From positions 1 to 9,503 of the forward strand of contig JAGWGO010000037.1 in assembly GCA_028867395.1 (NCBI GenBank): a stretch of 9,503 nucleotides of DNA. Direction: 5' to 3'. The notes below the pieces were generated by a model, which saw only the letters and a list, made by a program, of their open reading frames with translations, made no database searches and had not been told where the DNA came from. Positions 1 through 5,991 of the stretch are shown here, piece by piece (position 1 is the stretch's first letter; every line of letters begins with the position of its first letter). Made by a program: the position numbers and the translations under genes. Origin of the DNA: Nitrososphaerota archaeon. GTDB taxonomy: Archaea > Thermoproteota > Nitrososphaeria > Nitrososphaerales > Nitrosopumilaceae.

Positions 1-120
1 AAAAACCCATTCTGGAACCACTTCGTATGGTCCGCATGCAATAAATCCATAAAGAAAATTACCACGATAATTAGTCATAAGGCTACGATCTGCGGTGAGA
101 ACTATTCTCTTACCTGCCAT
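1..120 (-). CDS. N-terminal fragment of a possible radical SAM / B12-binding-like protein (cut by window edge)
   Basis: An open frame starts with ATG at 120..118 and runs off the left edge, giving 40 codons and no stop. The peptide begins MAGKRIVLTADRSLMTNYRG, continues through NFLYGFIACGPYEVVPEWVF, and looks like real protein rather than a shadow. The opening KRIVLTADRSLM-x-x-YRG resembles, from memory, the start of archaeal radical SAM proteins of the COG1032 / B12-binding type. The diagnostic CxxxCxxC cluster would lie beyond the window, so the family call is weak. A TATA-like box 27 bases upstream of the ATG supports this start and a leaderless transcript. The gene diverges from the VIT-family gene across 104 bases. 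That a gene starts here is fairly sure; its function is not. Confidence 0.6.
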   Translation of the reverse strand, partial: MAGKRIVLTADRSLMTNYRGNFLYGFIACGPYEVVPEWVF

Positions 121-143
121 TCCTCTAATTCTTTTTTACTACG

Positions 144-151
144 ATATAAAT
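144..151 (-). promoter_or_regulatory. TATA box of the left-edge gene
   Basis: Read on the minus strand the sequence is ATTTATAT, centred about 27 bases upstream of the ATG at 120. In archaea the TATA centre lies about 26-27 bases before the transcription start, so the mRNA would begin at or next to the start codon. The box sits inside a short inverted repeat, CGAT-ATAA-ATCG on the plus strand (142-153). Confidence 0.55.
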
Positions 152-194
152 CGTTTACCTTGTAGTCTTATTTTTAAGAAATTTTTACTTTTGA

Positions 195-202
195 CATATA
201 AA
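195..202 (+). promoter_or_regulatory. TATA box of the VIT-family gene
   Basis: CATATAAA is centred about 26 bases before the ATG at 225, placing the expected transcription start on the start codon (leaderless). It shares the 104-base divergent region 121-224 with the box of the left-edge gene; the two boxes are about 50 bases apart. No clear Shine-Dalgarno sequence precedes the ATG. Confidence 0.6.
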
Positions 203-224
203 CTGGTTCTGTATAATCTTCTGC

Positions 225-944
225 ATGGATATATCTGAGCCACGGCACGTCGAAAGGCATCAAAAAGAGAGCAGCTCCATCAGGGACTTTGTATTTGGTT
301 TTGGAGACGGAATCAATACTTCACTTGGACTTGTGGCTGGAGTGGGCGGAGCGGACCAAGCTTCAAGTGTAATCATTTTGGCTGCAATAGTAGCAATGTT
401 TACAGGTGCAAAAGCTATGGCAGTTCAGAATTATTTAGCAGTTAGATCACAGAGACAAATATTGCAATCTGAAATCGAACGCGAAAAATGGGAAATGGAA
501 AATGTTCCACAAGCAGAAAGAACTGAGATAGAGGACATTTACAAAGCAAAAGGTTTTGCTGGACTAGAACTTGAAAATATTGTTAACAAGATCACTTCTA
601 ATAAAAAAGTGTGGCTTGATACTATGCTTACTGAAGAACTGAAATTAAACATTGAGATAGTTGGAAGTCCTTTGAAGAGTGCTTTCCGTATGTTTGGAGC
701 ATTCTTGGTTGGAGGCATTTTGCCAATTATACCATATTTCTTTGCTAGCGGATACGAACCTCTGTTAATAGCCGTTGGAACTAGCCTATCTGCCTCATTT
801 GTTATTGGTGCGGTCAAATCAAGGATGGCGAATCTGAACATGGTATGGGGAGGATTAGAGATGGCAGGGCTTGGCACTGGCATTGCACTGATAGGGTACG
901 GAATTGGTTCAGAACTTGGCCATCTTGGCATAATCAAGGCATAG
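225..944 (+). CDS. VIT1/CCC1-family membrane metal (iron/manganese-type) transporter
   Basis: This 239-residue integral membrane protein has the layout of the vacuolar iron transporter family, whose members export Fe2+/Mn2+ from the cytoplasm, usually by proton exchange. Helix 1 (about 20-41) carries FGFGDGINTSLGLVAGV with the family's conserved Asp (D28). Helix 2 (about 47-70) carries GAKAMAVQNYLAVRSQ. A cytoplasmic glutamate-rich metal-binding helical region spans about 78-142, with many Glu and the DTMLTEE segment (M134, E137, E138). Three further helices lie at about 152-173, 178-198 and 208-234. Length and domain order are normal for the family. One oddity is that the usual G-E in helix 2 (SMAxGEYxSxxSQ) is Q68-N69 here, so an acidic residue is missing. 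The substrate could therefore differ. The gene ends 11 bases inside the convergent larB gene. Confidence 0.88.
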   Translation: MDISEPRHVERHQKESSSIRDFVFGFGDGINTSLGLVAGVGGADQASSVIILAAIVAMFTGAKAMAVQNYLAVRSQRQILQSEIEREKWEMENVPQAERTEIEDIYKAKGFAGLELENIVNKITSNKKVWLDTMLTEELKLNIEIVGSPLKSAFRMFGAFLVGGILPIIPYFFASGYEPLLIAVGTSLSASFVIGAVKSRMANLNMVWGGLEMAGLGTGIALIGYGIGSELGHLGIIKA

Positions 945-1713
945 TTCTTTTCATTGTAATTCTGTTTGCAATGTTTGCTGCAAAAGCTCCTGCTCCAATA
1001 CCGTTATCTATGTTTACGACCGAGAGCCCTAATGTGCAGCTCTGAAGCATCGAAGCAAGTGCGGCAACGCCTTTTGCACCATATCCATATCCTACTGATG
1101 ATGGAACTCCAATAACAGGAATGTCAACTAATGAAGAGACAACAGACGCAAGTGCTCCTTCCATTCCTGCAACTACAATAATTGCATCAACTTCTTCACT
1201 TATCATTTTCTTAATTATTGGAAAAAGTCTATGCAAACCTGCTATGCCTACATCATAGCTGGTAATACACTCGCAGCCCATTGCTTCACACATCAATCTG
1301 GCCTCTTCTGCGATGCCAACATCAGAAGTGCCTGCTGTTAGAATGCCTACTTTGCCTCCTGTTGACAATAGTTTTTTGAAAAATAGAATAGAGGTCGTAT
1401 TTCTCCCTATGCGTACCTTGATTCTATTCTTTTTGGAAAAAGACACTATCTTCTGGTAGTCATTTTTGTTTATCCTTGAGACAAGGACATGGTCTGATCT
1501 AGACATTGCTGCAAGAATTATTTTTTTTAAATCAGCTAGTTGTTTGTTTTGAGCAAATATAACTTCCGGAATTCCTCGTCGTATTTTTCTTCCCACATCA
1601 AATTTTGCAAAATCTTCAATCTTTTCTATTGAATAAAGAGAAAGTAGCTTTTTTGCCTTGGCTGCACTGATCTTTCCAAGCTCAAGTGATTTTAGAATCT
1701 CTACTAGTTCCAA
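934..1713 (-). CDS. larB: LarB: nicotinic acid adenine dinucleotide carboxylase/hydrolase (NPN cofactor synthesis)
   Basis: This is the first enzyme of nickel-pincer nucleotide synthesis. In the family it carboxylates the pyridinium ring of NaAD and splits the dinucleotide to give pyridinium-3,5-biscarboxylate mononucleotide. The 259 residues show the LarB-specific N-terminal region (about 1-75, with RRGIPEVIFAQ at 46-56) and a C-terminal PurE-like domain (about 118-252). Visible motifs are GILTAGTSD (123-131), VAGMEGALASVV (181-192), GVPSSVGYGYG (202-212) and SCTLGLSVVNIDNG (225-238). C226 aligns with the cysteine that attacks the pyridine ring in Lactiplantibacillus LarB. The start is TTG (1713..1711). 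An in-frame TAA lies five codons upstream, no earlier ATG or GTG exists, and the N-terminus fits the family. It follows mdh by 35 bases, so co-transcription is likely, but a TATA-like box at 1736-1743 could also give it its own leaderless start. Confidence 0.92.
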   Translation of the reverse strand: MELVEILKSLELGKISAAKAKKLLSLYSIEKIEDFAKFDVGRKIRRGIPEVIFAQNKQLADLKKIILAAMSRSDHVLVSRINKNDYQKIVSFSKKNRIKVRIGRNTTSILFFKKLLSTGGKVGILTAGTSDVGIAEEARLMCEAMGCECITSYDVGIAGLHRLFPIIKKMISEEVDAIIVVAGMEGALASVVSSLVDIPVIGVPSSVGYGYGAKGVAALASMLQSCTLGLSVVNIDNGIGAGAFAANIANRITMKRTMP

Positions 1714-1735
1714 TAATAGTCGTAGTTATTCAGAG

Positions 1736-1743
1736 GTTAAAAA
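1736..1743 (-). promoter_or_regulatory. Possible internal TATA-like box for larB
   Basis: On the minus strand this reads TTTTTAAC, centred 26-27 bases before the TTG start of larB and just after the mdh stop codon. The spacing matches the other promoters of the window, so larB may be transcribed both from the mdh promoter and from here. AT-rich gaps produce such matches by chance, so confidence is modest. Confidence 0.35.
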
Positions 1744-1748
1744 TTTAA

Positions 1749-2663
1749 TCAAAGTTCAAGGCCAGAAATAGCTGTCTTGACACTTTCCACTCCCTTTGCG
1801 AACCATTCTTTTTCATTAGAATCAAGATCTAGTTCAAGAATTTTTTCTACACCGTTTTTGCCCAACACAACAGGCACGCCGATTGAAACATTGGAGTGTC
1901 CATACTCTCCATCAAGATATGTTGCTACTGGAATGACCTGTTTTGTGTCTCTAAGTACAGCTTCTATAATGGCAGAGATTGCATTCCCAGGAGCATGTAC
2001 TGTGGCGCCTTTAAGCTCTATAACCTTCGCTGCAACTTGCCTCGTTCCTTGCACAATCTCATCAGCCTTTTGTTTGGATAACAATGAAGTTAGAGGAATT
2101 CCTGAAACTGTGGAATATCTATGAAGAGGTAACATGTTCTCACCATGTTCGCCTATCACTAAGGCACGAATTGAATTTCGGGAATAACCTGTTGATTCAT
2201 GAATGAATTGAATAAATCTCGACAAATCAAGCATGTTACCCATACCAAATATTCTATTTTTCTGAAATCCTGAAACTTTGTAAGTGAGGTATGCCATAGG
2301 ATCCAAAGGATTAGTTACAGGAACTATCATAGCATCTTTTGCAAACTTCTTTATGTTTTCCACCACGCCTTTTACAATTGATGCGTTAATCTTCAACAGA
2401 TCCATTCTTGTCATACCAGGTTTTCGTCCAGATCCAGCCACGACAACCACAATATCTGATCCCTTCATCTCAGAGTAATCGTTCGAACCACGAATATTCA
2501 CATCAATTCCTTTTTCAGACAGCATGTGGTTAAGATCCATGGCCTCTCCTTGGGGAAGGCCTTGTACGACATCAAGTAGAAGAATTTCATCGGTTACTTT
2601 CCTTAGAGCGGTAAAGAGTGCTGCTGCCCCTCCCACCTTGCCTGAACCGACAATTGTAATCAC
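1749..2663 (-). CDS. mdh: Malate dehydrogenase, NAD-type (LDH/MDH superfamily)
   Basis: It catalyses L-malate + NAD+ to oxaloacetate + NADH in the cytoplasm. The 304 residues begin with the Rossmann motif GSGKVG (6-11). Asp31 at the end of the second strand favours NAD over NADP. The active-site loop AGSGRKPGMTR carries R80 and R86. The Arg directly before KPGM is the malate-type specificity residue, where lactate dehydrogenases have Gln. D146 and R149 (NMLDLSRF) and H173 (GEHGE) complete the catalytic set, and VTNPLD sits at 116-121. The start is GTG at 2663..2661. An in-frame TAA lies six codons upstream and the Rossmann glycines fall at the expected distance from this start. A TATA-like box lies 27 bases upstream. 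mdh is the first gene of the mdh-larB unit and diverges from larC, linking a 2-hydroxyacid dehydrogenase to NPN synthesis by position. Confidence 0.92.
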   Translation of the reverse strand: MITIVGSGKVGGAAALFTALRKVTDEILLLDVVQGLPQGEAMDLNHMLSEKGIDVNIRGSNDYSEMKGSDIVVVVAGSGRKPGMTRMDLLKINASIVKGVVENIKKFAKDAMIVPVTNPLDPMAYLTYKVSGFQKNRIFGMGNMLDLSRFIQFIHESTGYSRNSIRALVIGEHGENMLPLHRYSTVSGIPLTSLLSKQKADEIVQGTRQVAAKVIELKGATVHAPGNAISAIIEAVLRDTKQVIPVATYLDGEYGHSNVSIGVPVVLGKNGVEKILELDLDSNEKEWFAKGVESVKTAISGLEL

Positions 2664-2685
2664 ATTTTGGCGTCCATTTTATCGC

Positions 2686-2694
2686 TAATTAAAT
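2686..2694 (-). promoter_or_regulatory. TATA box of the mdh-larB unit
   Basis: On the minus strand this reads ATTTAATTA, centred 27 bases before the GTG start of mdh, predicting a leaderless transcript. It occupies the mdh-proximal side of the 118-base divergent region (2664-2781). About 55 bases separate it from the larC box. That interval holds the direct repeat TTTAACA at 2706-2712 and 2735-2741, a weak candidate for a shared regulator site. Confidence 0.5.
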
Positions 2695-2750
2695 CTCACT
2701 ATTTTTTTAACAAGTTCAACGACAGGAAACCCAGTTTAACAGAATTACAA

Positions 2751-2758
2751 TTTATATG
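2751..2758 (+). promoter_or_regulatory. TATA box of the larC-larE-cysteine desulfurase operon
   Basis: TTTATATG is centred 27-28 bases before the ATG of larC at 2782, so transcription should begin within a base or two of the start codon. It is the closest match to a canonical archaeal TATA box in this intergenic region and is preceded by a purine-rich stretch that could serve as the TFB recognition element. Confidence 0.6.
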
Positions 2759-2781
2759 CATTCAAAACGGTTTACAGGATT

Positions 2782-4014
2782 ATGACCCTTATCATTGATG
2801 CACAGGTAGCAGGAATTTCAGGAGACATGTTACTTTCCGCCTTGGTAAATATGGGTGCAAACAAATCCAAAATAATAGACGGTGTACGAATCTCTGAAAA
2901 CTATTTCAAAGGTTCCAAGATTCAGAATATAGATTTTGCAAAGACAATAAAACACGGAACCGAAGCAACCAAGTTAGTTTTAGACATAAAGGAAGAGCCG
3001 CATGAAAGAAAAGGAATAGAAGTTCAGGATTGCATACTACAAACTTCGGATAAGATTGGCTTGTCTGAGAAAGCAAAAATCTTTGCAAAAGAGAGTATCA
3101 AATCCCTAATCAAGGCAGAATCCAAAATTCATGGTGAACCAATAGAATCGGTTCATTTTCATGAAGCATCAAGCATAGACACTGTTATTGATGTTATAGG
3201 TACTGCCATAGCTCTTGACGAATTGAAATTTTTTACTGAAGAAATCATTTCCATGCCTGTCGCAGTTGGGGGTGGAACCCTGAATTTTTCACACGGTCTC
3301 ACGTCAAATCCTGCCAGTGCCATCTTGGAGATATTTCGAGATTCTCATATAACAATATCAGGAGGATCTGTAGGGGAAGAGCTTACCACCCCAACTGGAG
3401 CAAGTCTGCTAGTCAATCTTACAAACCATTGTTTGGATTTCTATCCATCAATGAAAATTAAATCAATTGGATATGGAGCAGGCACCAAAGATTTTCAAGG
3501 ATTTCCAAATGTCTTAAAGATAGTCAGAGCTGAGCTGTCGCGCCAATATGAACAAGATACAGTTCAGATTATCGAGACAAATGTTGATGACGTTTCAGGT
3601 GAAGTTATTGGACAGATGATAGACAAATTAGTTTCAATAGGGGCAAGAGATGTCACAGTTACTCCTGCCATTACAAAGAAGAACAGACCAACCAATATTG
3701 TTTCTGTTATATGCGATTCTTCGAATCTGAATGATATGATCAACACAATCATTTCTGAAACTGGCACATTGGGGGTTAGAGTCAGAGCATCTAACAGGTA
3801 TATTGTTCCAAGAACTATTGTATCAGTGCCTATAACAATACATGGCAGGAATTTTAATGTGCAATGCAAAATAGTAAAGAGTGAAGATACGATAAAAAAC
3901 TTGAAAGTAGAATCAGACCACGTCAAGTTAGTTTCAGAATCTCTAGGAATTTCTTTCAGGGATGCAGATGCATTGATTATTACCGAAGTCAGAAAAAAGA
4001 TGCATCTAAAATGA
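2782..4014 (+). CDS. larC: LarC: CTP-dependent nickel insertase (NPN cofactor cyclometallase)
   Basis: LarC performs the last step of NPN synthesis, inserting Ni into pyridinium-3,5-bisthiocarboxylate mononucleotide with hydrolysis of CTP. The single 410-residue frame covers both the LarC1-like and LarC2-like parts, which in Lactiplantibacillus plantarum are joined by a programmed frameshift; no frameshift is needed here. Family motifs in order: AGISGDMLLSALVNMG (10-25), VHFHEASSIDTVIDVIG (124-140) with paired histidines, ELTTPTGASLL (200-210), GYGAGTKDFQGFPNVLKIV (230-248), IETNVDDVSGE (264-274), TKKNRP (298-303) and ETGTLGVRVR (326-335). The ATG at 2782 places GISGDM at the usual distance from the N-terminus and lies 27-28 bases after a TATA box. 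The stop overlaps the larE start as ATGA (4011-4014), so the two are probably translationally coupled. Confidence 0.94.
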   Translation: MTLIIDAQVAGISGDMLLSALVNMGANKSKIIDGVRISENYFKGSKIQNIDFAKTIKHGTEATKLVLDIKEEPHERKGIEVQDCILQTSDKIGLSEKAKIFAKESIKSLIKAESKIHGEPIESVHFHEASSIDTVIDVIGTAIALDELKFFTEEIISMPVAVGGGTLNFSHGLTSNPASAILEIFRDSHITISGGSVGEELTTPTGASLLVNLTNHCLDFYPSMKIKSIGYGAGTKDFQGFPNVLKIVRAELSRQYEQDTVQIIETNVDDVSGEVIGQMIDKLVSIGARDVTVTPAITKKNRPTNIVSVICDSSNLNDMINTIISETGTLGVRVRASNRYIVPRTIVSVPITIHGRNFNVQCKIVKSEDTIKNLKVESDHVKLVSESLGISFRDADALIITEVRKKMHLK

Positions 4015-4811
4015 GTAAACTAGAACAGCTAATCAAATGGTTTGAAGGGAAGGGAGGGGTGCTAGTAGCATTATCAGGAGGTGTAGATAGTGCACTAGTG
4101 GCTTTTGCCGCGTATCGAGCGCTTGGAAATTTGGCAGTGGCAGTTACCGCGGATTACAAAACTCTGGCTCAAGAAGAACTGGATTCTGCAAAGAAGATCT
4201 GTTCTGAGATAGGGATAAGGCATGTCATAACAGAATATAATGAGCTTGAAAACCCGGATTTTGTTAAAAACGACAAGAATAGGTGTTTTCATTGTAGAAC
4301 ACAACTAGCTACCCATCTTACAGAATTATCAAAAAAGGAAGGCATCACTACAATAGTGGACGGCACAAACCTTGATGACGTAGGGGAATATAGGCCCGGA
4401 GTAGCTGCATTACGAGAAAATGGTGTTAGAAGCCCCCTTGTAGAAGTGGGGTTTTTCAAGTCAGAGATTAGGAATTTTGCAAGCGATGTAGGTCTTTCGG
4501 TATACGACAAGCCATCAAATTCATGTCTTGCATCTCGCATTCCATGGGGTCAGAAAGTGACTGCTGAAAGATTGTCGAGAATTGAGAAGAGTGAGAATAT
4601 AGTAAAACATCTTTTTGGAGCAAGACAGGTTCGAGTTCGTGATTTAGGGAGGGAGGCAAGAATTGAAGTCGGACAAAATGAATTACATCTGCTTGGAGAT
4701 AAAGAGAAAGTTTCAGTACTAAATGATCGCCTCAAAGAACTTGGGTTCGAGTCGGTGTTAATAGATCCCGATGGATATAGACCTGGAAAGCTAAACGTGA
4801 TTATCGATTGA
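4011..4811 (+). CDS. larE: LarE: ATP-dependent sulfur transferase of NPN synthesis, predicted [4Fe-4S] type
   Basis: LarE adenylates the carboxylates of the LarB product and converts them to thiocarboxylates. The 266 residues contain the N-type ATP pyrophosphatase loop LSGGVDSALV (21-30), VDGTNLDDVGEYRPG (116-130), NSCLASRIPWG (170-180), and the LarE-type C-terminal segment VRVRDLGREARIEV (207-220) with DGYRPGKLN (254-262). C172 aligns with C176, the cysteine sacrificed by L. plantarum LarE. A CxxC pair, C92 and C95 (RCFHC), is also present. That three-cysteine set is the known signature of LarE enzymes that hold a [4Fe-4S] cluster and act catalytically. This protein is therefore predicted to be non-sacrificial. 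Its ATG overlaps the larC stop (ATGA) and its TGA overlaps the next gene's TTG start (TTGA). Related PP-loop tRNA thiolases are the main alternative, made unlikely by larB and larC alongside. Confidence 0.92.
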   Translation: MSKLEQLIKWFEGKGGVLVALSGGVDSALVAFAAYRALGNLAVAVTADYKTLAQEELDSAKKICSEIGIRHVITEYNELENPDFVKNDKNRCFHCRTQLATHLTELSKKEGITTIVDGTNLDDVGEYRPGVAALRENGVRSPLVEVGFFKSEIRNFASDVGLSVYDKPSNSCLASRIPWGQKVTAERLSRIEKSENIVKHLFGARQVRVRDLGREARIEVGQNELHLLGDKEKVSVLNDRLKELGFESVLIDPDGYRPGKLNVIID

Positions 4812-5965
4812 TCTACTTGGACAATGCGGCTTCAACGCCAGTTCATCAAAAAGTCATCGATGAGATGATGCCATATTTTGCACAACAATATGGAAATCCA
4901 TCTTCCATACACAAATTTGGTAGGACTGCCAATACAGCTATACAAACTGCAAGAAAGAGGATAGGTGATCTCATCAATGCTGAAAGTAAAGAAATTCTTT
5001 TGACATCTGGAGGAACCGAATCAAACAATACAGCGATTTATGGCACATCTTTGCAAAGTAAAGGCAAACACATCATAACATCCTCTATAGAGCATGATGC
5101 AATTTTAGAGCCCTGCAAACATCTTGAAAAGATTGGATACAGAATATCATATTTACCAGTAGATAGACATGGGCTTGTAAATTTAGAAGACCTACAAAGT
5201 AAGATTACTCAGGATACATGTCTTATTACCATAATGTTTGCAAATAATGAGGTTGGCACAATTCAGCCAATAAAGGAGATTTCAGACATTGCGCGTAAAA
5301 ACAAAATAATTTTCCATACAGACGCAGTTCAAGCAATTGGTAAGGTTCCAATTAATGTAAATGAGTTGGGCATCGATTTGCTTTCCATATCCTCTCATAA
5401 AATAAATGGTCCAAAAGGCGTGGGAGCATTATACATCAGAAAGGGGGTTATGCTATCACCTCTCATATTAGGTGGAGGACAGGAAAATGGACTAAGATCA
5501 GGTACGGAAAATGTTGCAAGCATAGTTGGTTTTGGAATGGCTTGCAAGCTAGCAAAGGAGAATATGAACCAAAACATTGACCATTTCAAGAATCTTACTT
5601 CTAAACTGATTGCAAGAGTTCAATCTGAAATACCAAAGACTAGTCTTAATGGACATACTGAAAAAAGGATTCCTAACAACACACATTTTACATTTCTTGG
5701 GGTTAATGGTGAAGATCTCATCATAAAACTTGATGAAAATAAGATTGCCGCTTCTACAGGTTCAGCATGCTCGGTACGGACCCAGAAAGCCTCTCACGTA
5801 CTGGGGGCAATGGGCTTTTCCCACGAACAGATAACTGGTTCTCTGCGCATAACCGTAGGAATTACAAATACGGAGGAAGAGATTGACCAGACGGTTGATA
5901 CATTAAAGAAGGTAGTTCAGGAACTTCGCGCCGTATCTCCCTACAAGAACAAGTATAATTTCTAA
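4808..5965 (+). CDS. Cysteine desulfurase (NifS/IscS-type, PLP-dependent)
   Basis: It removes sulfur from L-cysteine as an enzyme-bound persulfide for Fe-S clusters, thio-cofactors or thiolated tRNA. The 385 residues show the class V aminotransferase fold: YLDNAASTPV (3-12), SGGTESNN (67-74), EHDAILEP with H96 over the PLP ring, HTDAVQ (170-175, D172 and Q175), the PLP lysine K198 in SSHKINGPKG (195-204), the catalytic cysteine C321 in GSACSVRT (318-325), and SLRIT with R347. The start is TTG (4808-4810): the family N-terminus normally begins M-I/V-Y-L-D-N-A exactly here, and no ATG fits. The TTG overlaps the larE TGA stop, so it ends a coupled three-gene operon. That suggests it supplies sulfur for LarE or builds the LarE cluster, though it may also be a general housekeeping desulfurase. 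The name nifS or iscS is left open. Confidence 0.92.
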   Translation: MIYLDNAASTPVHQKVIDEMMPYFAQQYGNPSSIHKFGRTANTAIQTARKRIGDLINAESKEILLTSGGTESNNTAIYGTSLQSKGKHIITSSIEHDAILEPCKHLEKIGYRISYLPVDRHGLVNLEDLQSKITQDTCLITIMFANNEVGTIQPIKEISDIARKNKIIFHTDAVQAIGKVPINVNELGIDLLSISSHKINGPKGVGALYIRKGVMLSPLILGGGQENGLRSGTENVASIVGFGMACKLAKENMNQNIDHFKNLTSKLIARVQSEIPKTSLNGHTEKRIPNNTHFTFLGVNGEDLIIKLDENKIAASTGSACSVRTQKASHVLGAMGFSHEQITGSLRITVGITNTEEEIDQTVDTLKKVVQELRAVSPYKNKYNF

Positions 5966-5991
5966 ACGTGACTTGTCTCTAATTTTCAGGT

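Noticed and set aside
539..937. 132-codon open frame on the minus strand inside the VIT-family gene
   Set aside because: It lies opposite a well-supported membrane protein gene, has no recognisable domain, and its proline/serine-rich product is typical of an antisense shadow.
845..1045. 66-codon plus-strand frame across the VIT/larB junction
   Set aside because: It overlaps two confident genes, and its Arg/Trp-rich start reads as an out-of-frame version of the VIT C-terminus.
1777..2124. 115-codon plus-strand frame opposite mdh
   Set aside because: Antisense to a complete malate dehydrogenase with all catalytic residues; no family resemblance.
2701..2708. T-rich run as a terminator
   Set aside because: It lies between two divergent promoters, where neither flanking transcript ends.
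3564..3926. 120-codon minus-strand frame opposite larC
   Set aside because: Antisense to conserved LarC motifs; hydrophobic composition explained by the complement of the larC codons.
2782..4014. A programmed frameshift in larC as in Lactiplantibacillus
   Set aside because: All LarC motifs from GISGDM to ETGTLGVR are in one uninterrupted frame.
5966..5991. Terminator between the desulfurase and surface-protein genes
   Set aside because: The 26-base convergent gap has only a short AATTTT run and no hairpin, too weak to call.
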